Made by a program: the position numbers and the translations under genes. Shown here piece by piece: positions 11,246 to 19,509 of a stretch of DNA of 64,000 bases. Source of the DNA: Prostheceraeus crozeri (taxonomy: Eukaryota; Platyhelminthes; Polycladida; Euryleptidae); assembly GCA_907163375.1 (NCBI GenBank), contig CAJQUW010011240.1, forward strand, positions 35,776 through 99,775, in the 5' to 3' direction. The stretch's first letter is position 1. Every line of letters begins with the position of its first letter. Below the pieces are notes generated by a model. That model worked only from the letters and a program-made list of their open reading frames with translations, searched no databases and was not told the DNA's origin.

Positions 11246-12235
11246 AGTAGTAAGTAAAACTCCACTTCTGGACCGCGCAAGATGGCCGCCGTCGCTGACG
11301 TCCCCCCCCCTCTGGACCGGCAGAGTGTCGTGGTCGGCCGCCGTGGTGCTTTGGGTCTGAGTCCCCCCCCTCTGGAACGACAGAGGTCTGTCGTGGTGTG
11401 CCGGCCAGGTGGGTCCACGTTCACAACATGTTCACTGACTCCCCCCCCCTCTGCATCAGCAGAGTGTCGTGGTGGACTTGGGCGACCGCCAGGATTAGTC
11501 TTGAGGCTATAGTGTGTGATGTTTTTCGTGCAATCTGCTGAATGTTGGGTTGTAAACTGGGCTGTTTCGAGTGGAAGGAGTGGTCGGATGTGAAAACGGA
11601 GGCCAGATTCGGATTCATCGTGAAATTCTGCATCGGTATGGTGAGTTTCAAGTCAATCGGAGAGAAAAATTTTCACTGACGTCCCCCCCCTCGGGAGAGC
11701 TGGCTTCGATCTTGGCTTCCAGTGGACGGATTTAGTCGTGCCATAGCTCGTTTGAAAGCTAAGAGTGAGACAAATTCACTGAAAGAATCGGCTTGTTCCT
11801 ATCTGTCTTCGTTTAGATGTGAGATGCCATTTAAGATTTTAGGTCGGAGCTCGCTCACCTGAAAAAATCCTAAGTGTCAGAGTGGCTTTGTATGGGCAAA
11901 ATTTTGAAAATTTTCCAAAGTGTGGCATTTCGACCTGGGACCGTCACCAAAACATTTTTCATCAAATTTCGTGACGTCCCCCCCCCGGCACCGATCTTCC
12001 AACTTTGGTTCTAGAGATCGTAGAAAGTCGTGCAATAGCTCGTTTGAAAGCTAAGAGTGAGACAAATTCACTGAAAGAATCGCCTTGTTCCTATCTGTCT
12101 TCGTTTAGATGTGAGACGCCATTTAAGATTTTGGGAGATTGACGAAAAACGATAGAGTTAGAATTTCCCAAGAAACAGCTCCAGCGGGCGAATGAAGGCT
12201 GGAATTGGTAAACGGAGGTCAGATTTGGAATCAGC
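11246..12235 (+). repeat. Left terminal inverted repeat of copy A with poly-C tracts
   Basis: Matches, in inverted orientation, the right arm ending at 35106 and the arms of copy B. It contains C8-C10 tracts near 11303, 11364, 11442, 11684 and 11978, most preceded by GACGT or GACT and followed by TCTGGA or TCTGCA. Between tracts are conserved modules of roughly 290 bp (cell-like words such as TCGTTTGAAAGCTAAGAGTG). The first 450 bp differ from the inner modules. It is non-coding; the short open frames here are artefacts of the repeat. Confidence 0.8.
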
Positions 12236-12248
12236 TTGATGTTATTGT

Positions 12249-12391
12249 CCAATGAGGATCATCATCCAATGAGAATCAAGCATTTCTATATAAATAGCGA
12301 GCCTTCCACAGTGAGAATCATTCCATCGTTGAATCACACGAGTGACGGACGCACATTTCCTCTCTCTATTCTATTCTATTATCGAACTAAA
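12249..12391 (+). promoter_or_regulatory. CCAAT/TATA promoter of the left early-type transcription unit
   Basis: Two CCAAT boxes (12249-12253, 12266-12270) precede a strong TATA box TATATAAAT (12287-12295). The expected transcription start is near 12320. The 5'UTR contains a GAATCACACGAGTGACGGAC segment and a CT-rich stretch closely shared with the PolB promoter of copy B (46610-46660), so the two units are probably co-regulated. The leader ends at an ATG that is also the last codon before a splice donor. Confidence 0.75.
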
Positions 12392-13166
12392 ATGGTAAGT
12401 CGCTACTTTCCTCCCTCTCCTCCCTTGAACGTAAACTTAATACAATCTTTTCCATTTTCAGGCATCTACTCCATCTGCTGCGCTAGTAGGACAAAATGGC
12501 GGTCAAACGTTACAAGGTTCGCTACGATCAGATCATCTACAACTGAGGCCAGTGGAAGAAACAACCAAGGTACATAATCCTACACCGCTACAGCGTAAAT
12601 TTAAACAAGTCTTGCGTTATGACGATCATGGCGTAGTACTCCAAACGGGAATGCTCCCTTCCACGGATGTCAAGATAATGCACAATCAGTATGGGGACTA
12701 CATACTGATCCCCGTGAGTCCGTACATTCGCCACCAACTTGATATTATTGAGGAGTACGTGACATTAAATATGGACATTCCTACTCCTCTTGCTCAAGAG
12801 TGGAAGGCGAGAGATGACAAGGATACTCCCTATAGAAAGATTTGGGATGGTAATCACATTTGCCTACCGGTATCACATTGGTGCACTTACTATAAGAAGG
12901 AGGGAGATCATTCAACAGCCATCACATGCGACGAGCTCGGAGAAGGTACTTGGGATATCCTTTTCAAAGTGAATGGGCTATATTATGGTCGGCATAAGGA
13001 TAATAAAATAGCCTCTCTCTCCATGCATATGGAATCCATCCTATATATTCCAAAACCACCCAACGTGGACGACATAATTGATCAAATCCTTAACAGCAGT
13101 GGTACGAAGCGCAAGTCGGAGAAGAATGCTGCATCAAAACGCAAATCAAAGAAGGAGAATTACTAG
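12392..13166 (+). CDS. Conserved 234-aa Polinton protein of unknown function (spliced)
   Basis: A two-exon gene. Exon 1 codes only for the initiator ATG (12392-12394) followed directly by GTAAGT. The intron ends at TTTTCAG, and exon 2 runs 12462-13166 with the frame continuing at GCA. No other ATG lies near the start of the open frame, which supports splicing. The protein has a polar N-terminus, a compact middle (about 40-200) with conserved aromatic and Asp residues, and a Lys/Arg/Ser tail that looks like a nuclear localisation signal. I do not recognise a family. A position behind a TATA promoter at the element end suggests an early, nuclear role. The copy in B (62033-62807) is intact and nearly identical. 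Confidence 0.7.
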
Positions 13167-13200
13167 TCCTTTCCTAACTCTACCCTATGACAATTCGCTT

Positions 13201-13326
13201 ATGTGCTTTGAGTGTCGTAGACGTGGTCTTATTAGATACATTTTACTTCTTCGTTGCCATCATATCATTTGTGTATTTTGTCGTGAAAAGCATCGATGTA
13301 ATTCTTCATTTTGTAATATGTTATAG
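13201..13326 (+). CDS. Small RING-like zinc-finger protein (41 aa)
   Basis: A 41-residue product almost wholly made of a RING-type cysteine/histidine pattern: C2-x2-C5, then C19-x-H21-x2-C24-x2-C27, then C33-x4-C38. Spacing fits a C3HC4-like cross-brace except for the last CX4C pair. It sits 34 bp after the preceding stop and just before an acceptor site at 13360. It could be an independent small gene or an exon spliced to something else. Copy B keeps it unchanged (61873-61998). RING proteins are usually E3 ubiquitin ligases, but this one is minimal, so enzymatic activity is only an inference. Confidence 0.5.
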   Translation: MCFECRRRGLIRYILLLRCHHIICVFCREKHRCNSSFCNML

Positions 13327-13360
13327 AACGTTTCCTTAGATGTGTAAATTTCCGTTTTAG

Positions 13361-13909
13361 GCTTCTATCATCATTTTTATGGATTGTGAGGGTGAACCTG
13401 TACAGGAGCTCAGTGCTATTGCTATGAACAATTGGACATATCAGATTGTCAGTGTCTATCATCAACATGCCAACTGCAATCCCAATGTTGATCAATGGGC
13501 GAGAAAACACATTCATGGACTTAATCTGAAATATTTGCAAGACTATGGCTTTTCTTGTAAGAGTGCTCTTCTTATTGACTTTAAACGATGGTTAGCTGCT
13601 TTCAATGTTATACGCATCTTTTGTAATAATCCTGGTAAGGAGAGGAAAGTATTTCCTAATTTAATCATTGATGATATTTTGCTCCCACCTTGGGATAGTA
13701 GAGTGAATCAACACTATCATGAAGTCACGAAACGTTTTAAGGATTTGTGTGTTCCTATTTTGTCTGTTCGTTGTAGTAGCTACATTCATAACCAATGTTT
13801 CTTTCCTCCTTACCTCAGCACTGCCAAAGTCCTGTATGGTTATCATTGCTCGCTGTATGATAGTTATCAGCTGTATCTATTTTATCTGTTTCAAACCATT
13901 GATTTATAA
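13361..13909 (+). CDS. DEDD-type exonuclease-like protein, probably spliced to the ATG exon at 12392
   Basis: An internal ATG (13379) would give 176 residues. However, a polypyrimidine acceptor (TTTTAG, ending 13360) lies 18 nt upstream in frame, and the six added codons supply the hydrophobic first beta strand expected before motif I. The acceptor phase is exactly that of the ATG-only exon at 12392-12394, so alternative splicing from that exon is likely. Motif I is DCEGE (DxE). An IHGL...GF segment and a degenerate NNPGKE stretch in place of the usual HNxxFD follow, then a late His/Asp region. The fold resembles RNase T/Pol III epsilon-type 3'-5' exonucleases, but the motif II change leaves activity uncertain. 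AATAAA lies at 13932-13937. Confidence 0.6.
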   Translation, partial: ASIIIFMDCEGEPVQELSAIAMNNWTYQIVSVYHQHANCNPNVDQWARKHIHGLNLKYLQDYGFSCKSALLIDFKRWLAAFNVIRIFCNNPGKERKVFPNLIIDDILLPPWDSRVNQHYHEVTKRFKDLCVPILSVRCSSYIHNQCFFPPYLSTAKVLYGYHCSLYDSYQLYLFYLFQTIDL

Positions 13910-14008
13910 TGCATGCTTGTTACCGTTATTCAATAAATGTTACTATGAGAAGAGTTGTTGTTTTCATGCAATGGATGGGTTAGTTAAAGGGCGATCATGT
14001 CTTTCTGA

Positions 14009-14407
14009 AACGACTGCGGAACATTACATTTTCATAGACAAAGTTTAAAAGGAGCTGTTCAAGATTATGTGATAAATTTTCATAAAGATGAGACCGACAT
14101 CGAAGCAGTGGTCGATGATGCTAGCAATCTATTTCTAGAGTTAATGAATACATTCTCTGATAGCATTGTCATGGCGCGATTAGTTGCGAAAATTAAGTTT
14201 AGTCATTTTGGAAAGGAAGAGGTGGAAAGTCGCTCTTTCCATTTTGCTTCTTATTCAATGGAAGTGGTAGATCACCCCCAAGAATTTTTTAAAAGACATA
14301 TGATAAAAATTGCTGAACGTCTTAACGCATTCAACCATCATGGTAGCAGTCTAGTGATTGAAGCGATTTCAGATATTCACATTCAACTTTCCATAAAGAA
14401 AAATTGA
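14009..14407 (+). CDS. Stand-alone homologue of the PolB N-terminal domain; start uncertain
   Basis: The frame is open from 14009. The first in-frame ATG is at 14144; upstream it could be entered only by splicing. The product has an acidic helical start and a domain around SFHFASYSMEVV, EFFKRHMIKIAERL and GSSLVIEAISDIHIQL. The same order of motifs occurs in the PolB of this element before its INVDCxSQCFK segment, so I infer a duplicated, detached copy of that domain. The stop is 2 nt from the next ATG, suggesting a shared transcript. In copy B the frame is broken by two single-base insertions (60790-61190), so the domain may be dispensable or B is decaying. Confidence 0.55.
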   Translation, partial: NDCGTLHFHRQSLKGAVQDYVINFHKDETDIEAVVDDASNLFLELMNTFSDSIVMARLVAKIKFSHFGKEEVESRSFHFASYSMEVVDHPQEFFKRHMIKIAERLNAFNHHGSSLVIEAISDIHIQLSIKKN

Positions 14408-14409
14408 AA

Positions 14410-14733
14410 ATGCAGTGGTACTTGATTGTAGCACAACTGGTTTTCGAGCTATGTCTGCTTACTCTCGAAGTATATTCCTTCTGTACATGCGTCTATTATT
14501 TAGAAAAGGCTAGCAAATTCATATCTTCAAAAAGACTTGCTATAGACATCAGTAACGGCGAAACTATGTGTTGTGATGTATGTAAGCGAAAGGATGGAAA
14601 TGAAAAGCGCATCTTCAAGAGATGTAAGCATGCTTTTTGTCAACTCTGTTTCATACGTAATTGCATTCAACTTTGCAAATGTAGCCACTGTGATATTGCT
14701 CATTTCGAGTGTCACTTATGTCGCAATAGTTAG
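14410..14733 (+). CDS. Membrane-anchored RING-like protein
   Basis: A 107-residue protein with an N-terminal hydrophobic segment (about residues 2-30), which should anchor it in a membrane, and a C-terminal RING-like domain. The RING ligands are C55-x2-C58, C72-x-H74-x2-C77-x2-C80 and C91-x2-C94, followed by another CxxxxCxxC group. The ATG at 14410 was chosen because the frame upstream starts only with TTG. It follows the preceding gene by 2 nt. Viral RING proteins with membrane anchors often ubiquitinate host surface or signalling proteins; that role here is inference. Copy B (60464-60787) is intact with few substitutions. Confidence 0.65.
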   Translation: MQWYLIVAQLVFELCLLTLEVYSFCTCVYYLEKASKFISSKRLAIDISNGETMCCDVCKRKDGNEKRIFKRCKHAFCQLCFIRNCIQLCKCSHCDIAHFECHLCRNS

Positions 14734-14838
14734 CACCTATGCAAATGTGGTAAAGATAGGTTTTAGCAAAGACTAACACGGAAAATCGCGAAACGTAAAA
14801 GTCAAAAGTTTTCTTCAGCCATTCAAGCTCTCCGACGA

Positions 14839-15126
14839 ATGAAAGCAAATCAGCGATACAATGCTATACGACATGCTAATGATAAATTCATCCGTGAAAT
14901 TATTTCTCATGTGAGGAAGTTGAGGACGAAGAAATTAGCGCCAAAACAACGAAAGTTACTTAAGCGATATGCTACGAAATTGCGTTTCATCTCCAATCCT
15001 AAAGTCACCCTTCAAAGAAAGAGGAAAACTCTAACACAAAAGGGCGGTTTCCTTTCAGCAATACTTCCAATGATAGCTCCTGCCGTGGGCAACCTATTGG
15101 GTAATATCTTTGGCTCTAGACGTTAA
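14839..15126 (+). CDS. Small basic protein with hydrophobic C-terminus (virion-type); upstream start lost
   Basis: The 95 residues comprise a strongly basic helical body and a Gly-rich hydrophobic tail (GGFLSAILPMIAPAVGNLLG). Small basic or hydrophobic proteins of this shape accompany the capsid genes in Polintons and recall the membrane-active or core peptides of adenoviruses; the role is inferred. In copy B the protein starts 23 codons earlier (60412). In A the corresponding ATG is ATC (near 14782) and a 15-bp in-frame deletion follows, so A can start only at 14839 and lacks the basic N-terminus. Confidence 0.65.
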   Translation: MKANQRYNAIRHANDKFIREIISHVRKLRTKKLAPKQRKLLKRYATKLRFISNPKVTLQRKRKTLTQKGGFLSAILPMIAPAVGNLLGNIFGSRR

Positions 15127-15157
15127 TTATGCAAATGTTGAATCTCAAAGTAATAAA

Positions 15158-15775
15158 ATGGATTTCAGACTTCAATGTGATAAAGTTCTGACTGTATCAG
15201 GTCCATCTCATGCAGGTAAAACTGTTTTCACGCTGAATTTATTGGATAAAAGAAGGGAGTTGTTTAAGGAACCTATCAATCGAGTGATTTGGTGTTATGG
15301 TATTTATCAACCGTCGCTGTTTCAGGAATTGCAAAGTCGCAACTTTATTCGACATGAAGGAATTATTCCAGTGGATAAACATCAGTCTAATGATGTTGTT
15401 GTATTGGATGATTTATTAAAAGAAAGTAAGAATTCAAAAGATGTTACAGATATGTTCACTCGTGCAGCACATCATAAAAGGTGCTTTATCATCTATATCA
15501 CACAAAATTTGTTTCCTGATGGAAAAGAAGCTCGTACACGAAACCTGAATACACACTATTATGCTATTTTCAAGAATCCGCGAGATAAAAGTCAATTTGA
15601 AATTTTAGCGCGACAAGTTGCACCCAGAGGATCAAAAGCCTTAATTGAAATTTTTCAAGCAGCTACTGAAAAACCATACGGTTACTTATTCATTGACTTT
15701 ACGCAAGAGTGTCCGGAAGAATTTAGATTTCGAAGTGATATTTTGAAAACTCCCATGATTATCTACAAACTATGA
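15158..15775 (+). CDS. FtsK/HerA-type (A32-like) genome-packaging ATPase
   Basis: A 205-residue P-loop ATPase that should pump the genome into the capsid. Walker A is GPSHAGKT (about 15-22), Walker B is VVVLDDL (D84/D85), and a sensor-like IIYITQN lies at about 111-116. The size is normal for Polinton ATPases. I start at ATG 15158 because it lies just before the conserved DFRLQ lead-in; the frame extends upstream only with non-ATG codons. It overlaps the next gene by 4 nt at ATGAG. Copy A is intact; copy B has a 2-bp deletion just after Walker A. Confidence 0.9.
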   Translation: MDFRLQCDKVLTVSGPSHAGKTVFTLNLLDKRRELFKEPINRVIWCYGIYQPSLFQELQSRNFIRHEGIIPVDKHQSNDVVVLDDLLKESKNSKDVTDMFTRAAHHKRCFIIYITQNLFPDGKEARTRNLNTHYYAIFKNPRDKSQFEILARQVAPRGSKALIEIFQAATEKPYGYLFIDFTQECPEEFRFRSDILKTPMIIYKL

Positions 15776-16464
15776 GTTCTTATTCTCGCATGATTGTTAT
15801 TCCTCAGGATGAATATGTACAATTGACTGCCATGCAGCAAGTAAAGCAACCTCTTGCAAATCAAATGTATAGGAAAGAAATAGATTATCAGCAAAATGTT
15901 CACATCAAAGATCCACATCGTGCTGTATTATTACAATCGGAAACTGTTGAGCAATTGAAAAACTTGAAGAATAAGATGCGTGACTCTGTATCGACTGCTA
16001 CACCTTTAGCATCTCGCGCACATGCCATATCTCTTTTCAACAGTATTGAACCCCATCTCAATGTAAATGATAGAGGAGAAATCATTACAGATGAAAATAA
16101 AGTGATTGATGCTTCACGTTATGAAGACTTGATTCAGTATGCGACACGTAGAAAGCGCCGTCAGGGCTATGTTCCACCTGGTTGGTCATACTTTCTTAAA
16201 CTATTGAAAAAGCATAATGTGCCAAAATTTGCTTTAAATAATGAGACATTGAAAGAACTTGATTCAACAGTGGCTACTGCTCCAATGCTTCAGGCGATGA
16301 AAATGCCAACAAATTGGTTTAAGACGTCACCTGCTACATCCCCTCCCACACTCACTAAGCAAACAAGAGGAAGAACTCGACGTAGATCTACATCACCACT
16401 AAAACTAGTAAAAGGAAAACGTAAAACAGCTCCTCCTAGGAAATACATGTTCTCAGACTATTAA
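15772..16464 (+). CDS. Conserved 230-aa Polinton protein, basic proline/serine-rich tail
   Basis: The start overlaps the ATPase stop by 4 nt. The N-terminal half carries an IPQDEYVQL motif and DPHRAVLLQSE; the middle has a coiled-coil-prone segment. A block at about 115-160 (YEDLIQYATRRKRR, VPPGWSYFLKLLKKH) is followed by a Ser/Thr/Pro/Arg/Lys-rich tail. I do not recognise the family beyond its position among morphogenesis genes, so a structural or DNA-packaging role is only suggested by context. Copy B (58721-59413) is intact and differs by only a few residues. Confidence 0.7.
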   Translation: MSSYSRMIVIPQDEYVQLTAMQQVKQPLANQMYRKEIDYQQNVHIKDPHRAVLLQSETVEQLKNLKNKMRDSVSTATPLASRAHAISLFNSIEPHLNVNDRGEIITDENKVIDASRYEDLIQYATRRKRRQGYVPPGWSYFLKLLKKHNVPKFALNNETLKELDSTVATAPMLQAMKMPTNWFKTSPATSPPTLTKQTRGRTRRRSTSPLKLVKGKRKTAPPRKYMFSDY

Positions 16465-16465
16465 T

Positions 16466-16681
16466 ATGAAGCAGATGTGTTGCTTGCCATGTAATGAGCC
16501 GCCAGAGGTGAATGTCGTTGTCACTTGCACTTGCTGCGCCAGCTCTCACAATGAAACCCCTAAGCAATGTGAACACGATCGCAAAATCGCTAAAGCTAAA
16601 TGCTGCAGTTGTTGTAAATGTAGAAAGGCAAGAAAACAAAAGGATGAGAAGGAGAAAAAAGAGTCAGTCGTCATCGACTGA
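16466..16681 (+). CDS. Cys-rich 71-aa ORF overlapping the integrase start
   Basis: Contains about a dozen cysteines in CC, CxxC and CxC arrangements (MCCLPC, CTCC, CCSCCKC) followed by a Lys/Glu tail. This is a metal-binding (metallothionein or zinc-ribbon-like) composition. It begins 1 nt after the preceding stop and overlaps the integrase frame at 16512-16681. Either this ORF or the N-terminal part of the integrase frame may be unused: the recognisable integrase starts only near 16690. In copy B a single-base insertion breaks the start of this frame. The function is unknown. Confidence 0.4.
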   Translation: MKQMCCLPCNEPPEVNVVVTCTCCASSHNETPKQCEHDRKIAKAKCCSCCKCRKARKQKDEKEKKESVVID

Positions 16682-17732
16682 ACGTTTGAAGTCAATCTAT
16701 TATGATGTAAAGCATCCGGCAGGATTTGCATCTATCAAGAAATTATCAAAAGCGAGTGGTCTTCCACAATCACAAGTGAAACGATGGTTAAACGGTCAGG
16801 CTACCTATACACTCCACAAACAAGCGAAAAAGAAGTACCGCACCCGCCATTATATTGTTCATGACATCGATGAACAGTGGCAAGCAGATTTGTGTGATGT
16901 TGCCTCCATTTCAAAACATAACTCGGGCAATAATTTTATTTTAACCGTCATTGATATTTTCTCGCGTTATGCGTGGGCTCAACCTTTAAAAACTAAAGAA
17001 GGGAAAGGAGTAGCAAAAGCATTCCAAACAATTTTTCGAGAAGGCCGCATTCCAAAAAGAATTCAGAGTGATCAAGGAAAAGAGTTTGAAAATCAGCATG
17101 TGACAAGATTATTTGAGAGGCATGACATTGAGTTGTTTAGTGTAAAGAGTGCTTATAAAGCTGCACTCGTTGAACGTTTTAATCGCACATTAAAAAATCG
17201 CTTGTGGCGACATTTTACTGCCAACTTGACACAAAATTGGACAAAGGTTCTACAAGATACACTCCATGCCTACAATCACTCTATCCATCGTTCTATTGGA
17301 CTCAGACCAGTAGATGTAAATGCTGACAATGTAGATAAAGTGCGCGAATCATTCCAACGTAAACGCACTCATGTGAAAAGTGATGTGAAAATTGGTGATA
17401 AAGTTCGTATCTCAAAAGTGAAAAGTGTTTTTGCTAAAGGGTACCTTCCGAATTGGACAGAGGAGGTATTTACAGTATCAAGGATTAATCAAAAAGACTC
17501 TCCGACCACCTACAAGTTGAAAGATTACGATAATGAAGAAATTGAGGGTAGCTTTTACCGCGATGAGATTGAGGTAGTCACTGAAAGTGAAACATATTTG
17601 GTAGAGAAAATCATTCGATGTAAAAAACGCCAACGTGAAGAATGGTGTCTTGTTAAATGGACTGGTTATCCTTCAAGTATGAACTCTTGGATGCGTCGTG
17701 CTGACATCTTTCACCTAAGTGATCGACAGTGA
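16512..17732 (+). CDS. Retrovirus-type integrase with chromodomain
   Basis: Inserts the element into host DNA, making the 6-bp duplication seen at the ends of copy A. Of 406 residues, the first 55 are probably not conserved integrase. An HTH-like region precedes the catalytic core. Core acidic residues are D126 (QADLCDV), D187 (IQSDQGKEF) and E221 (ALVERFNRTLK). An SH3-like stretch follows (KIGDKVRISKVK), then a C-terminal chromodomain at about 361-399 (YLVEKII...EEWCLVKWTGYP...W). Chromodomain integrases can target histone marks. A later ATG (near 16644) is a plausible alternative start. It is intact in both copies with about 98% identity. Confidence 0.92.
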   Translation: MSLSLALAAPALTMKPLSNVNTIAKSLKLNAAVVVNVERQENKRMRRRKKSQSSSTERLKSIYYDVKHPAGFASIKKLSKASGLPQSQVKRWLNGQATYTLHKQAKKKYRTRHYIVHDIDEQWQADLCDVASISKHNSGNNFILTVIDIFSRYAWAQPLKTKEGKGVAKAFQTIFREGRIPKRIQSDQGKEFENQHVTRLFERHDIELFSVKSAYKAALVERFNRTLKNRLWRHFTANLTQNWTKVLQDTLHAYNHSIHRSIGLRPVDVNADNVDKVRESFQRKRTHVKSDVKIGDKVRISKVKSVFAKGYLPNWTEEVFTVSRINQKDSPTTYKLKDYDNEEIEGSFYRDEIEVVTESETYLVEKIIRCKKRQREEWCLVKWTGYPSSMNSWMRRADIFHLSDRQ

Positions 17733-17773
17733 TTCATGCAAAGTTGTAACTAACAATGTTTAGGATTTGAGCT

Positions 17774-18229
17774 ATGAATCCAACTGCCTCATTTTATTCA
17801 CGACCCTCCTATGTAAGTGGTGTAGGACAAATTTATATCGGCGCTCGCCGCCAACGTGGAGGTAGCATACTTGGTGCACTGAAATCTGTTGTAGCACCTC
17901 TCATATCCGATGTCGGTAGATCTTTAAAACGAAATGTTTTAAGTAATGCCGTTGGCTTTGCTGGTGATGTTGCTAGTGATCTTTCCAGAGGTAGAAGTTT
18001 TAAGAGCAGTTTGTTGAATCGTGGGAAGGAACGCGGTTTAAAAACATTGAAGCAGACCTTTGCTGGTGTTACTCAAGGAAAGAAATCACCTAAACGAATG
18101 AAAAAAGGAAGGAGGAAACATCGCGGAGCTGGTAAGGTGCGATCTTCAGTCAAAAGGCATTCACGCAAACGTCGTAGAGGCTCTAATCATTCATCAGGCG
18201 CTAAACGACGACGCTGCCATAACTTCTAA
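17774..18229 (+). CDS. Basic core-like or minor virion protein
   Basis: 151 residues. The N-terminus is Ser/Tyr/Gly-rich, followed by ARRQRGGSILGALKSVVAPL, a hydrophobic helix and another amphipathic segment. The last 50 residues are very rich in Arg/Lys/His/Ser. The composition resembles adenoviral core or pVI-type proteins that condense DNA or link it to the capsid, and the Gly-Gly-Ser site could be cut by the element's own protease; both are inferences. It sits 2 bp upstream of the capsid gene, consistent with one late transcript. Confidence 0.65.
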   Translation: MNPTASFYSRPSYVSGVGQIYIGARRQRGGSILGALKSVVAPLISDVGRSLKRNVLSNAVGFAGDVASDLSRGRSFKSSLLNRGKERGLKTLKQTFAGVTQGKKSPKRMKKGRRKHRGAGKVRSSVKRHSRKRRRGSNHSSGAKRRRCHNF

Positions 18230-18231
18230 TC

Positions 18232-19509
18232 ATGGAGTGTAAAACTTCTGGTTTTTGTTTGTTTGATCAACAAGCCATACAGACAGATATTCTTAGTTCA
18301 AGTATTGTAGATTATCATCCTCGAACAGCTGAGAATGCTGGCCCCATTGAATTTGTTATTCCTGGTGGTAGTGATGACTACATAGATTTGAGTTATGCGA
18401 TGGTTGATTTGAGGTTTAGAATTCAGCAAGCAGATGGAACTGCTATTGACGATACACATAAAGTTGGACTGAACAATTTACCATTGACTACATTACTTCG
18501 TGATGTTTCTCTAACGATTGGAGAGCAGCAGGTGGAAGGTGGTCAAAGCGATTATCCCTATAAATCATATTTCAATCATGTATCACAGTTTCATCCAGCA
18601 GCACAAAAAAGTCATATGGAAGCCATGGGATGGTATAGAGATGAAGCAGGAAAATTTGATGTTGAAACAAACAGTGGCTTTGTAAAGCGATCTGCTATGA
18701 TTAAAGATAGTAGAGTATGTCAGCTATATGGTCCGCTAAATTTAGACTTCTTTAGACAGTCAAAGTTTTTACTCTGTAATACCAGCATGCGACTCAAGCT
18801 GACATTGAATAAGCCTGAATTTGCGCTGAATGCATTTGCTAAAAATGACAATTTTAGAATTCATGTGGAAGATATTGCACTTTACATTCGTCGAGTAGTA
18901 CCGAATCCAAGTGTCATTAGAGGACATGCTGAAGGTCTTAACCGCCAAAATGCCATTTACCCCGTTCAGCATGCAAAGCTTCTCACCTTTACAATTCCTA
19001 AAGATCAAAAGAGTTTCATGAAAGATGGCCTCTTTCCATCGGAAGCACCGAAGCTCCTCATGGTGGCAATGGTTGAAAATGACGCATTTAATGGTAATAT
19101 AAAGAAGAATCCTTTCAATTTTAAACACAATCAGTTAAGTGAAATTGCTTTACGTGTAAATGGTGTGAGTCATCCTGGTCCACCCTACAAACCAGATTTT
19201 GCTGCGGATCAATTTATGCGCAGTTATGTTGATTTTATGGATGTCTTTGGCTTTTACAATACGGATGACACCAACGGACTGACTATGAAAGAGTTTAAGA
19301 GTGGATATACTATTTATGCATTTGATTTGACTGCTGACAGCGATATTAGTGCACCCTATCGTCAAGCGAACGTGCCTCATAATATTCGTTTGGATTTGAC
19401 GTTCAAAAGAACACTACCTGAGACGATCAATGTATTAATTTATGCAGTCTTCGATTCAAACATTGAAATTACAAAGTATCGTGACGTGATTCTTCAGTAT
19501 AATCGTTAA
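18232..19509 (+). CDS. Major capsid protein (Polinton PY / F54H12.2-like)
   Basis: 425 residues, the expected range for the metazoan F54H12.2-like family, which corresponds to the Polinton double-jelly-roll capsid protein. Recognisable features are the GPIEFVIPGGSDDYIDLSYA lead-in, the NLPLTTLLRDVSLTIGEQQV strand pair, the DYPYKSYFNHVSQFHP helix region, and a C-terminal half with the strands LTADSDISAPYRQAN and HNIRLDLTFKRTLPET. The stop overlaps the protease start (TAATG). Copy B differs at about five residues, indicating very recent common ancestry or constraint. Confidence 0.85.
   Translation: MECKTSGFCLFDQQAIQTDILSSSIVDYHPRTAENAGPIEFVIPGGSDDYIDLSYAMVDLRFRIQQADGTAIDDTHKVGLNNLPLTTLLRDVSLTIGEQQVEGGQSDYPYKSYFNHVSQFHPAAQKSHMEAMGWYRDEAGKFDVETNSGFVKRSAMIKDSRVCQLYGPLNLDFFRQSKFLLCNTSMRLKLTLNKPEFALNAFAKNDNFRIHVEDIALYIRRVVPNPSVIRGHAEGLNRQNAIYPVQHAKLLTFTIPKDQKSFMKDGLFPSEAPKLLMVAMVENDAFNGNIKKNPFNFKHNQLSEIALRVNGVSHPGPPYKPDFAADQFMRSYVDFMDVFGFYNTDDTNGLTMKEFKSGYTIYAFDLTADSDISAPYRQANVPHNIRLDLTFKRTLPETINVLIYAVFDSNIEITKYRDVILQYNR

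Noticed and set aside
13719..14048. 109-residue hydrophobic frame overlapping the exonuclease-like gene
   Set aside because: It lies in another frame of a supported gene. Its conservation in B is explained by high nucleotide identity.
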